DNA from: CAZRWD01 sp964603785
GTDB taxonomy: Bacteria > Fermentibacterota > Fermentibacteria > Fermentibacterales > Fermentibacteraceae
Length of the DNA: 64,000 nucleotides
Direction of reading: 5' to 3'
NCBI GenBank assembly: GCA_964603785.1
Contig: CAZRWD010000009.1
Location: forward strand, 1-64,000
The notes under the pieces are model-generated. The model was given only the letters and a program-made list of their open reading frames with translations, did not search any database and had not been told where the DNA came from. How positions within the stretch are numbered: the first letter of the stretch is position 1; every line of letters starts with the position of its first letter. Both the position numbers and the translations under genes were made by a program. Below, piece after piece: positions 9,396 through 17,271 of the stretch.

Positions 9396-9414
9396 GCGAT
9401 CCCGAGGGGATCGC
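9396..9414 (-). promoter_or_regulatory. Hairpin in the purB leader
   Basis: A perfect 8-bp inverted repeat (gcgatccc / gggatcgc) with a 3-base loop lies 42 bases upstream of the purB start. There is no T tract, so it is not a standard terminator. It could be an operator half-pair or an RNA hairpin in the leader. A possible -10 (TATATT on the minus strand, 9436-9441) lies just upstream but has no good -35, so the promoter itself is uncertain. Confidence 0.4.
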
Positions 9415-9494
9415 CTCACGCCGTAGCATGACATCAATATACAGGACATCTCCATAAGTGCGTACCCGCCCGCAGAGGCGAGTTAACACCCCGT

Positions 9495-11222
9495 TCACGC
9501 AGCTCCCGAGACGAGCCTCACCAGCAGCGGGCCCAGCCCGGCTGCAAGCAGGCTTCCGTCCCCGGCAGCCCTGGCGGCGAGTTCCGAGGGGAAGGGGATC
9601 CTGCTGGTCCGGAGATAACCCGCGGCGAGCCAGGCATGGCCTGCCAGGGCCCCCAGCGCCGCGATCGGAAGGACTCGCAGGACCGCGGCGGTCAGGAGCA
9701 CCACGGGGGGAATGGACACGAGCGCCCACAGGAGCGTCCTGCTCCGCTCCTTGCCCAGGCTCAGCGGGATGGTGTCACGACCCATCAGGGCATCGCCCTG
9801 CAGATCGACCAGGTCGAGCATGAGCGACCGCCCCAGGAACAGGACGAAGAGCTGCAGGGACCAGGCGGCCACACCCCAGGGGGACGAGTCGGCGCCGGCC
9901 ACCAGCGCAGGCAGGGCGGAGAGCAGGAAGGCCCAGCCCAGCGCGAAGAGGATGTCACGGGATCCGGGGACGGCCCTGAGGCCTCCCGGCGGGAATGCGG
10001 TGCGGCGCAGGAGAGGGATCGAATAGATGACGAACAGCAGCAGGGAGCCGGCATAGAACAACCCGAACAGGGGATCGACCGCCGTGGAGACCGCCATCGC
10101 CCCCGCCAGGGCGGAAAAGCTCACGACCGTGAGCAGGGTCCGGCTGCGCCTGACGAAGGCCTGCCTCTCCTCGCTCTCCGTGCCCGCGGAGCCCGCCTCG
10201 AGGAGCGTGTTGATGTTCTGCAGCGCGAAGAGGATGAGGGCGGCCGACACGGCCGGCAGTATCCAGAGGCCGTTCCCCACGACCAGATCGCCCGCGAGCC
10301 CTATCGCCAGTGCCGCCAGGAGCATGTGCATGTTCGAGAAGACGAGCCTCCTAAGGGCGGCGAAGGCGGCCCCCACCCTGGCGCCCTGTATCTCGAGGAG
10401 CCGGCCAAGCACGCTCCTTATGGCCCAGCTCGGAGTGGAGGCGCCCGCGGTCAGCAGGATCTTCCTGTGGCCCCTCAGCTCGGACGGATCGAGTTCGTCG
10501 GCCGATTCGACCTGGATTGCGCAGAGCCCGTGTTCCGCGGCTATGGAGGTGAGCCTGGCCGTGTTGGCGCTCTCCCGCCCTCCGACCACCACCACGCAGT
10601 CCACCTTCGGGCAGAGGTCCCTGAGCTCGGCCTGCCGCTCGCCCGTCGACCCGCAGATCGTGTTCTCCCACTGCAGGTCTGGAAACCTCTCGCGGAGCGC
10701 TTCGACCGTCCTCTCGAAGGCGTCGGAGTCCTGCGTCGTCTGGGAGAGGAGGAAGGGTCTGTCCACCGATGGTAGTCCGGACACGTCCGAGGGACCGGAT
10801 ATGACGAGTGCATCGTCGCCCCCTGCGAACGAGCGGAGGGCGCGTACCTCCTGGTGGCCCTCGTCGCCCAGGATGATCACGGTGAACCCCGATGCATGGC
10901 GCGAGCGCGCGACCGACAGGGCCCTGCCGACCCTGGGGCAGGTCAGGTCGCGCAGCCTCACGGGGAGGCTCTCGAGGCCCGCCCGCTCCTCGAGCGTCGT
11001 CCCATGGGTCCTGAGGAAAAGTATGCCGCCCTCCGCCCCGGATGGATCGGCGCATATCTCGACGCCCTTCTCGGCCAGGGCTTCGAGGACGAGGGGGTTG
11101 TGGACGAGGGGGCCGTAGACCCGGAACGGGCCCCTGCCCTTCTTGAGCTCGGCGAGCACGAGGTCGACGGCGCGGCGCACGCCCCAGCAGAAACCCGCGC
11201 TCCTCGCCACGACGACGCTCAA
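9495..11222 (-). CDS. ispH: IspH (HMBPP reductase) fused to a UbiA-like prenyltransferase domain
   Basis: 575 residues. Residues 1-285 are IspH, the [4Fe-4S] enzyme that makes IPP and DMAPP in the last step of the MEP pathway. The cluster Cys are C12 (GFCWGV), C95 (DLTCPRV) and C190 (NTICGST); H41 (GPLVHNP), H73 (RTHGTT), H123 and E125 (GHQEV) and TTQ at 162-164 are also in place. Residues about 290-575 form a multi-pass UbiA-like domain. Its second Asp motif is intact (D470, D473, D477, D483 in DLVDLQGDALMGRDTIPL), but the first motif NxxxDxxxD reads QNINTLLEAG and lacks the Asp pair. The product of the second domain is unknown. Start TTG at 11220-11222 after GGAGGATCCCC. Confidence 0.88.
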   Translation of the reverse strand: MSVVVARSAGFCWGVRRAVDLVLAELKKGRGPFRVYGPLVHNPLVLEALAEKGVEICADPSGAEGGILFLRTHGTTLEERAGLESLPVRLRDLTCPRVGRALSVARSRHASGFTVIILGDEGHQEVRALRSFAGGDDALVISGPSDVSGLPSVDRPFLLSQTTQDSDAFERTVEALRERFPDLQWENTICGSTGERQAELRDLCPKVDCVVVVGGRESANTARLTSIAAEHGLCAIQVESADELDPSELRGHRKILLTAGASTPSWAIRSVLGRLLEIQGARVGAAFAALRRLVFSNMHMLLAALAIGLAGDLVVGNGLWILPAVSAALILFALQNINTLLEAGSAGTESEERQAFVRRSRTLLTVVSFSALAGAMAVSTAVDPLFGLFYAGSLLLFVIYSIPLLRRTAFPPGGLRAVPGSRDILFALGWAFLLSALPALVAGADSSPWGVAAWSLQLFVLFLGRSLMLDLVDLQGDALMGRDTIPLSLGKERSRTLLWALVSIPPVVLLTAAVLRVLPIAALGALAGHAWLAAGYLRTSRIPFPSELAARAAGDGSLLAAGLGPLLVRLVSGAA

Positions 11223-11259
11223 GGGGATCCTCCTCCCGACAGGGGGGAACGCCGGGTGG

Positions 11260-11268
11260 ATTCTAACA
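11260..11268 (-). promoter_or_regulatory. Extended -10 promoter for ispH-ubiA
   Basis: On the minus strand the sequence TGTTAGAAT fits an extended -10 (TGn plus TAGAAT, five of six to consensus). The -35 position is poor (TAGCCC). It lies 38 bases upstream of the TTG start and 70 bases past the terminator of the preceding gene, where a new transcript is expected. Confidence 0.5.
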
Positions 11269-11340
11269 GAAACGCCTTTGCAGGGCTAACTCGTGCGAGT
11301 CCTGACGGGGGGACGGAGGGAGCCCGCGGCCGAATACGCG

Positions 11341-11368
11341 GGGGGGCGCCGCTCGCGCGGCGCCCCCC
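11341..11368 (-). terminator. Strong hairpin terminator after the secreted-protein gene
   Basis: A perfect 12-bp GC-only stem (ggggggcgccgc / gcggcgcccccc) with a four-base loop TCGC starts 18 bases after the stop codon of the 204-residue secreted protein. No T run follows. The position and stability fit a GC-rich terminator or 3'-end stabiliser. Confidence 0.75.
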
Positions 11369-11386
11369 ACGGAACCGATGGCTGCT

Positions 11387-12001
11387 CTAGTACAGGGCCT
11401 TGATGGAGCCCCAGGTAGCGCTCTCGAGAGCGCCGGTGCCGGTCGACCTGATGAAGTAGTCGTTGGCGGTCGAGCCACCGATGATCCACGGCTCCCAGAC
11501 GATGAAGTCATCGCTGAAGAAGCTGTGGTCGGCGGTCTGCGGGGTGTTGTCGCCGAGGACCGCGGGCCATCCGCCGGCCGAGAGCTCGGTGTTGATCAGG
11601 ACCCAGAAGTTGGCCTCGGTGGTGATCGCCGGGCTGTAGTTGGCGTAGACCGGCTGGTAGTGGGTGGCCGTGACGGAGGTCTGGTCGAGCTGGGTCACCG
11701 GGCCGGCCTGGTCGCCGTTGTACAGCTCGCCGTAGAACGAGGAGACGTCCCACGGATAGGAGCTGTGGTGGAAGAACCAGAACTGGCTCTGGGTCGTCGA
11801 CCAGCCGCCGCTGAGCCCGAAGTCGGCGATGTTGAACCAGGCGCCCCTGTAGAGACCGCCCCAGGTCAGCCAGTTGGCCGTGCCGTCATCGTACTGCAGC
11901 AGGTCGTCGCTCGCAGGGATGTACAGCGGACGATCGAGGAGCAGGTTGCCGGCGAAGGCAGCCGCCGCGAGAGCAGCCAGCACGAAAAGCACCCTCTTCA
12001 T
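11387..12001 (-). CDS. Small secreted protein of unknown function, single-gene transcript
   Basis: 204 residues, not recognised. A clean signal peptide is seen (MKRVLFVLAALAAAAFAG, cleavage near residue 17-18). The mature part is rich in aromatic residues, Ser, Thr and Gly (for example DLLQYDDGTANWLTWGGLYR, FGLSGGWSTTQSQFWFFHH) and acidic, with no Cys, which suggests a beta-rich extracellular protein. The last residues (TWGSIKALY) do not look like a sorting domain. It has a near-consensus promoter upstream and a strong terminator downstream, so it is probably transcribed alone and abundantly. RBS AAAGGGGG lies a few bases before the ATG. Function unknown. Confidence 0.8.
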   Translation of the reverse strand: MKRVLFVLAALAAAAFAGNLLLDRPLYIPASDDLLQYDDGTANWLTWGGLYRGAWFNIADFGLSGGWSTTQSQFWFFHHSSYPWDVSSFYGELYNGDQAGPVTQLDQTSVTATHYQPVYANYSPAITTEANFWVLINTELSAGGWPAVLGDNTPQTADHSFFSDDFIVWEPWIIGGSTANDYFIRSTGTGALESATWGSIKALY

Positions 12002-12045
12002 CTAGTTCCCCCTTTCAGGGTTTGGATTTGGACACTCGCGAACCA

Positions 12046-12074
12046 AGTATGGACGGGCACCGGAGGGGTGTCAA
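12046..12074 (-). promoter_or_regulatory. Near-consensus sigma70-type promoter of the secreted-protein gene
   Basis: On the minus strand TTGACA (12069-12074) is a perfect -35; after exactly 17 bases comes CATACT (12046-12051), a fair -10. The -35 overlaps the uvrB stop codon. The start of transcription would be near 12039, giving a leader of about 38 bases with an AAAGGGGG ribosome site. Confidence 0.8.
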
Positions 12075-14068
12075 CCCCTCGCGGAAGGGCCATCGGAGAC
12101 CCTCTTCTGGAGCTTCCTCAGCATGTCCCTGAGCCTTGCCGCCTCCTCGAACTCGAGCCTCGAGGCGGCGTCCAGCATCAGTCTCTCCAGCCTGGCGGAG
12201 GCCTCCGCCGGGTCCCCGGGAAGATCGACGGCCGCGGCGCCCGTCTCGCCCGGACGCCTCCACGAGTCGGCTATCGCGGTCGCCCGGATTATCTCCTCCC
12301 GGGTCTTCTCGATGCCTCTGGGCTCGATTCCGTGCTCCGTGTTGTACCTCAACTGGATTGCCCGCCTCCTGCCCGTCTCCTCGATGGCCCCGCTCATGGA
12401 GTCGGTGACCACGTCGGCATATAGCAGGACCCTGCCCGCGAGGTTCCTGGCCGCCCTGCCCGCGGTCTGCACGAGGCTGGTCCTGGACCTCAGGAAGCCC
12501 TCCTTGTCAGCGTCGAGCACCGCGACCAGGGAGACCTCGGGCAGGTCCAGCCCCTCCCTCAGAAGGTTGACCCCGACCAGGACGTCGAACTCCGCCAGGC
12601 GCAGCTCGCGCAGTATCGACACCCTCTCCAGGGCGTCGATCTCGCTGTGGACGTACCTCGCGGCTATCCCGAGGTCGAGGAGGTACGAGGTCAGCTGCTC
12701 GGCCATCTTCTTGGTGAGGGTGGTCACCAGCACCCTCCCGCCCTCCCCGGTGGTCCGCCTGATCTCCTCCACCAGGTCGTCGACCTGACCCGTCGCCGGC
12801 CTGACCACGAGCTCGGGGTCCACGAGGCCGGTCGGCCTCACGATCAGCTCGACGACGCGGGAGGACCTCTCGAGTTCGTAGGGCGCGGGCGTGGCCGAGA
12901 GACAGACCTTCTGCCCCGAGACCTCCTCGAACTCCTCGAGGAAGAGGGGGCGGTTGTCCAGCGCGGAAGGGAGCCTGAAGCCGTGCTCCACCAGGGTCTC
13001 CTTCCTCGACCTGTCCCCCCTGTACATCCCCCTGATCTGCGGTATGGTCCTGTGCGACTCGTCGATGAAGACGATCATGTCGCGGGGGAAGTAGTCGAGG
13101 AGGCAGGCGGGGCGGTCCCCCTCCCCCCTCCCGGCGAGGTGCCTGCTGTAGTTCTCTATACCGGGGCAGAAGCCGGTCTGAGACAGGAGTTCGAGATCGT
13201 ACCTCGTGCGCGACTCGAGCCGCTGAGCCTCCAGCAGCTTCCCCCGCGCCTTGAGCCAAACCAGCCTCTCCGCCAGCTCGCGCTCCACGAGGCCCACCGC
13301 CCTCGAAACCTCGGGCGCCGGGGTCACGAAATGCTTCGCGGGGTAGATGAACACCCTGTCCATCTCGGAGACGAGGCGGCCGGTGAGGTGGTCGATCCCC
13401 CTGATGGACTCGATCTCGTTGCCGAAGAACTCGATCCTGACGCCGGTGTCGGCGTACGAGGGGACGATGTCGAAGACGTCACCCCTGACCCTGAACCTGC
13501 TGCGGAGCAGCGCTATGTCGTTGCGCTCGTACTGCATCTCCACGAGGGTCATCGCGAGCCTGCCGGGGTCGAGCTGCATGCCCCTCCGCAGCTCCACGCA
13601 CACGCTCCGGAAGGTGTCGGGGTTGCCGAGGCCGTAGATGCAGCTCACGGATGCCACGACGATGACGTCCCTGCGGGACAGCAGGGAGGTGGTGGCCTTC
13701 AGGCGCAGCCTGTCCAGCTCGTCGTTCAGGTCGGCGTCCTTCTCGATGTACATGTCGACCGACGGGATGTAGGCTTCCGGCTGGTAGTAGTCGTAGTAGC
13801 TGACGAAGTACTCCACCGCGGCCGCCGGGAAGAACCCGCGGAGCTCGGCATAGAGCTGGGCGGCGAGGGTCTTGTTGTGGCTCAGCACGAGGACGGGCCT
13901 GTCGAAGCGCTCTATGACCCTGGCTATGGTATACGTCTTCCCCGACCCGGTCACCCCGAGGAGCGTCTGCCATCCCATCCCGGAGGCGATGCCTTCGGAG
14001 AGCTCCTCGATGGCCCGGGGCTGGTCGCCCGCGGGCTCGAAGGAGGACTCGACCCTAAAGAGGGCCAA
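12071..14068 (-). CDS. uvrB: Excinuclease ABC subunit B
   Basis: 665 residues, the usual UvrB length. It is the damage-verifying helicase-like subunit of nucleotide excision repair, working with UvrA and UvrC. Walker A is GVTGSGKT (residues 38-45); YFVSYYDYYQPEAYIP is the family beta-hairpin region; VFIDESHRTIPQIRGMY carries the Walker B box; LLREGLDLPEVSLVAVLDAD is helicase motif V/VI. The C-terminal UVR motif (RLEFEEAARLRDMLRKL) that contacts UvrC is present. Start TTG at 14066-14068, overlapping the pheT stop by 14 bases. No uvrA or uvrC is in the window. Confidence 0.97.
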   Translation of the reverse strand: MALFRVESSFEPAGDQPRAIEELSEGIASGMGWQTLLGVTGSGKTYTIARVIERFDRPVLVLSHNKTLAAQLYAELRGFFPAAAVEYFVSYYDYYQPEAYIPSVDMYIEKDADLNDELDRLRLKATTSLLSRRDVIVVASVSCIYGLGNPDTFRSVCVELRRGMQLDPGRLAMTLVEMQYERNDIALLRSRFRVRGDVFDIVPSYADTGVRIEFFGNEIESIRGIDHLTGRLVSEMDRVFIYPAKHFVTPAPEVSRAVGLVERELAERLVWLKARGKLLEAQRLESRTRYDLELLSQTGFCPGIENYSRHLAGRGEGDRPACLLDYFPRDMIVFIDESHRTIPQIRGMYRGDRSRKETLVEHGFRLPSALDNRPLFLEEFEEVSGQKVCLSATPAPYELERSSRVVELIVRPTGLVDPELVVRPATGQVDDLVEEIRRTTGEGGRVLVTTLTKKMAEQLTSYLLDLGIAARYVHSEIDALERVSILRELRLAEFDVLVGVNLLREGLDLPEVSLVAVLDADKEGFLRSRTSLVQTAGRAARNLAGRVLLYADVVTDSMSGAIEETGRRRAIQLRYNTEHGIEPRGIEKTREEIIRATAIADSWRRPGETGAAAVDLPGDPAEASARLERLMLDAASRLEFEEAARLRDMLRKLQKRVSDGPSARG

Positions 14069-15710
14069 GCAGAAGGTCCAGGCGCAGCTCGAAGGCGGAG
14101 CCGGGCCTGGTTATCCCGTACCTCTCGAGGAGCGCGGGATGGACCTCGCCGAGGATACCCGAATCCCGCCCGTCGAGAAGCACCCTGGCGCATCTCCCCG
14201 GTATGAACCTTCCGTCCTCGTGGGGTTCGAGCCCGAGGGGCACGCCGCGGGCGGATGCGAGGAGGCCAGCAAGTGAGTGGGCGTCGCCGAACGAGGCCTC
14301 GTTGCCGAAGACCGCCGCGGCCAGCAGCAGTGTCGTGACCGGCCCGGAGTCGGAGCCCGCGAGCACGTCCCCCGTCTCGAAGATCCTGTGCGGATAGGCG
14401 GCGTGGGCGCTGGCGGCCTCCACCGAGAGGAGGCCCGGCAGCAGGCTGTTGCGAACCGCACCGTACTCGGAGGTCATCGGGTTCTCGATCGTGACGATGC
14501 CGGGGGGGGCCCCTGGGCTGTCCGCGCTGGTGAGCACGGGGAGGAGGACCTCCTCGCAGCCCGCGCCGACGAGGACGTCCCTGACGGCCCCCGCCAGGGC
14601 CTCCGCAGGGGACGAGCCGCCTACCGTGTACTCCGTTGGCATGAGCGGCTCGAACCTGTCGAGCCCGTATCCGATGGCGATGTCCTCCACCATGTCCACC
14701 GGGTGCATGCCGTCGTGGCGGTAGGGGGGCATCGCCGCACGGACGGTGTCGGAGCAAGCCTCGATGTCCTCCCAGCCCATCCGGTCGAGCGACTGGACGA
14801 TCTCGCCGGGCGAAGGGGTCAGCCCGAGGACCCTCCCGACCTCCGCGAAGCTCACGGACAGCTCGTCACGGAACCTGTGCGGGGTCAGGACCTCCCGCCC
14901 CAGGGGCGAGGGGGAGGGATAGCTGACGGTAGCGGGCTCGATGCTCCAGCCCCTGTCCTCGAGGTTGCATGCGAGGATGGCCGAGGTGAGCTGCACGGTG
15001 TTCCAGTCGGTCCCCGTGACCTCGCAGAAGAGCCCGGTGTCTCCCTCCACGACCCTTCCCGTGCCTTCGCTGTTTATCACCGGAGGAAAGGAGAGGACCT
15101 GGCCCGAGGCGTCCGTGAGGACGGGGTGGACCGGGCTCCCCGACAGGATGGAGGCATACCTGCGGCCTGCCTCCGTGCGCTCCAGGATCTCGTCGGTCGA
15201 CATCGGAGCGGTCTCCTCGAGCGGGACGAAGCGCACCGAGCCGGGCTCCGCGGCGCAGTAGGACACGGGGAACCGGATGGCCTCCAGCCTGTAGAAGCCC
15301 GTCGCCGCAGTGCGCCTCTCGCGCCCGAAGGAGGAGCAGAGCTTCTCCTGGGCGGCGATGAGCGCCTCTAGGAACTCCGCAGTCACCGCCGGGCCCTTCG
15401 CGGCGAAGGCCGCGATCCAGGGACGGACGCGCTCGAGGCCGGCCCGGACTTCGACCGTGACGGCCGCGGGAGGCAGCCCCCGGAGGTATCTGCGCGAGGC
15501 CCCCGCGAGCCCGGCCATCCCCCTTGCGACGCCTTCCACGCACCACAGGTCGGGCCTGTTGGTGTCGTTCAGCTCTATCTTCAGGACGTCCCCCGCGGCC
15601 TTCAGCTCCGCCTTGAGCGAGGCCAGGACGGTTTCCAGGGCCTCGCCGGACATCCCGGGGCAGCCGGCCAGCGAGAGCAGATCCCTCCTGGAGACCTCAA
15701 TCCTGGGCAT
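14055..15710 (-). CDS. pheT: Phenylalanyl-tRNA synthetase beta subunit, archaeal/eukaryotic type
   Basis: 551 residues, well below the about 800 of the bacterial beta chain. It opens MPRIEVSRRDLLSLAG and soon has LKIELNDTNRPDLWCVEGVA, the form of archaeal and eukaryotic cytosolic PheRS beta. The bacterial N-terminal EMAP-type tRNA-binding domain and the C-terminal anticodon-binding domain are absent. A B5-like region (GLTPSPGEIVQSLDRMGW) and the late synthetase-like fold (GTVLLPVLTSAD-like LLPVLTSADSPGAPPG, then VTIENPMTSEYGAVRNSLLP) follow. It pairs with PheS, encoded just upstream with a 14-base overlap, to charge tRNA-Phe. Confidence 0.9.
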   Translation of the reverse strand: MPRIEVSRRDLLSLAGCPGMSGEALETVLASLKAELKAAGDVLKIELNDTNRPDLWCVEGVARGMAGLAGASRRYLRGLPPAAVTVEVRAGLERVRPWIAAFAAKGPAVTAEFLEALIAAQEKLCSSFGRERRTAATGFYRLEAIRFPVSYCAAEPGSVRFVPLEETAPMSTDEILERTEAGRRYASILSGSPVHPVLTDASGQVLSFPPVINSEGTGRVVEGDTGLFCEVTGTDWNTVQLTSAILACNLEDRGWSIEPATVSYPSPSPLGREVLTPHRFRDELSVSFAEVGRVLGLTPSPGEIVQSLDRMGWEDIEACSDTVRAAMPPYRHDGMHPVDMVEDIAIGYGLDRFEPLMPTEYTVGGSSPAEALAGAVRDVLVGAGCEEVLLPVLTSADSPGAPPGIVTIENPMTSEYGAVRNSLLPGLLSVEAASAHAAYPHRIFETGDVLAGSDSGPVTTLLLAAAVFGNEASFGDAHSLAGLLASARGVPLGLEPHEDGRFIPGRCARVLLDGRDSGILGEVHPALLERYGITRPGSAFELRLDLLLGPL

Positions 15711-17271
15711 TCCCGCCCCCTCCCCCGCCCGGCATCCTGTCCGGCCGGACCTGCATCCTCCTGAGCCTCCCCAGGTCGTTCGTCATGAGGTCGCGTATGT
15801 CGCCCAGCCCCATGGCGGTCATCGCCATCCTGTCCAGCCCGAGCCCCCAGGCTATGACGGGGACCTCGACGCCCAGGGGGAGGGTCACCTCGGGACGGAA
15901 GAGGCCGGCGCCGCCCATCTCCATCCAGCCTATCAGCGGGTGCCTTATGTGCATCTCGACCGACGGCTCGGTGAACGGGAAGTAGGACGGGCAGAGCCTG
16001 TACTCGGAGGCGCCCGCCACCTCGGAGGCGAACAGGCGCAGGAGGCCCACGAGGTGCCGGAGGTTCATCTCCCGGCCGAGGACAATGCCCTCGACCTGGA
16101 AGAAGTCGGGCAGGTGCGTCGCATCGACCTGGTCGTACCTGAAGCAGCGCGCGATGGCGAAATACTTGCCCGGCACGCGGGGTCCCGAGGCGAGGCACCT
16201 GGCGGAGAGGGCCGTGCCCTGCGAGCGCAGGACCGCAGTGCCGGCGCGCCGCGGGTCGAAGGGATACTCCCAGCCCCTGCTGCCCGTCCTCCAGCCGTTC
16301 TCGTGCGCCGCGGCGACCCTCTCCAGGAGTTCCCCGGGCGGCTCGAGCGCTCCCTCGGGGCCGGAGAGGAAGTAGACGTCGTGGATGTCCCTGGCCGGAT
16401 GGAACTGGGGCATGAAGAGAGCGTCGCTGTTCCAGAACTCGCTCTCGGCCATGGAGCCGGTCATCTCGAGGAAGCCGAGGGAGGTGAACTTGCGGCGCAC
16501 AGCATCCAGGAAGGACCTGTAGGGATGCGTCCTCCCGGCGTGGATGCGCGCCGCGGGAATGTCCATGTCGTAGCGCCGGAACCTGGCCGTGCGCCAGGAT
16601 CCGTCGGCCAGCATCGCGGGCGTGAGCTGGCCGGTCGCGGCCGTCTCTCCCGCCCCGGCAAGGGCCCCGCGCCCCGGGTCCGTTATCGCGAGCCTCACCG
16701 AGGCGGTCTCGGACAGGATGAACTCGGCCCTGCCGCTGCCCCTCTTCGGGCTCCTCTCCCGGACCAGGCCGGCGACGGAGGGGGAGAGCGACTCCAGGCA
16801 GACCTCGCCGCCCCCGGCGAGGACGCTGTAGACCTCATCCCAGCAGGCCCCCCAGACACCGTCTCCGAAGGCGGCGGCCGAGATGCCGCCCCCGGCCTCC
16901 CTCACCAGGGAGCCGTCCCTCGAGAGGGCGCCGAATGCGCTTCCCCACCTTCCCCTCTCGAACCTGCCGTCCTCCTGGATGCGGGAGAGGCTGTCGACTC
17001 CCGACCGGACGAGCCCGAGGAGGAGCATCTCCGGCGTCCCGCCGGCGGCGAGGCTCTCGAGCCCCGCGGGACCCAGCGTGACGACGGTGCGGACCCTCCT
17101 CCCGGCCTCCTCGACGAGACCCCTGGAGAGCAGCCACTGGGAGGCGCGCCTGTAGGAGCCCTCGTCCGGCAGGGCGCTCGAGGCGATTATCTCGCCGTCC
17201 CAGGCCTCTCCGGGCCCCTCGAGGAACTCGAGGAGGGACCTCTCGAGAGGGTGCAGGTCCCTATCCGCCAA
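15697..17271 (-). CDS. pheS: Phenylalanyl-tRNA synthetase alpha subunit, archaeal/eukaryotic type
   Basis: 524 residues from the chosen TTG at 17269-17271, much longer than the about 340 of bacterial PheS. The first 200 residues carry winged-helix-like segments (HPLERSLLEFL, YRRASQWLLSRGLVEEAG, RTVVTLGPAGLESLA) as in archaeal and eukaryotic alpha chains. The class II core shows HPYRSFLDAVRRKFTSLGF, motif 2 IARCFRYDQVDATHLPDFFQ and motif 3 AWGLGLDRMAMTAMG. The start overlaps the end of the caspase-like gene by 11 bases, and AGGGGGGGGGC precedes it. An earlier in-frame ATG would give implausible extra residues inside the upstream gene. It forms the heterotetramer with PheT. Confidence 0.9.
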   Translation of the reverse strand: MADRDLHPLERSLLEFLEGPGEAWDGEIIASSALPDEGSYRRASQWLLSRGLVEEAGRRVRTVVTLGPAGLESLAAGGTPEMLLLGLVRSGVDSLSRIQEDGRFERGRWGSAFGALSRDGSLVREAGGGISAAAFGDGVWGACWDEVYSVLAGGGEVCLESLSPSVAGLVRERSPKRGSGRAEFILSETASVRLAITDPGRGALAGAGETAATGQLTPAMLADGSWRTARFRRYDMDIPAARIHAGRTHPYRSFLDAVRRKFTSLGFLEMTGSMAESEFWNSDALFMPQFHPARDIHDVYFLSGPEGALEPPGELLERVAAAHENGWRTGSRGWEYPFDPRRAGTAVLRSQGTALSARCLASGPRVPGKYFAIARCFRYDQVDATHLPDFFQVEGIVLGREMNLRHLVGLLRLFASEVAGASEYRLCPSYFPFTEPSVEMHIRHPLIGWMEMGGAGLFRPEVTLPLGVEVPVIAWGLGLDRMAMTAMGLGDIRDLMTNDLGRLRRMQVRPDRMPGGGGGGNAQD

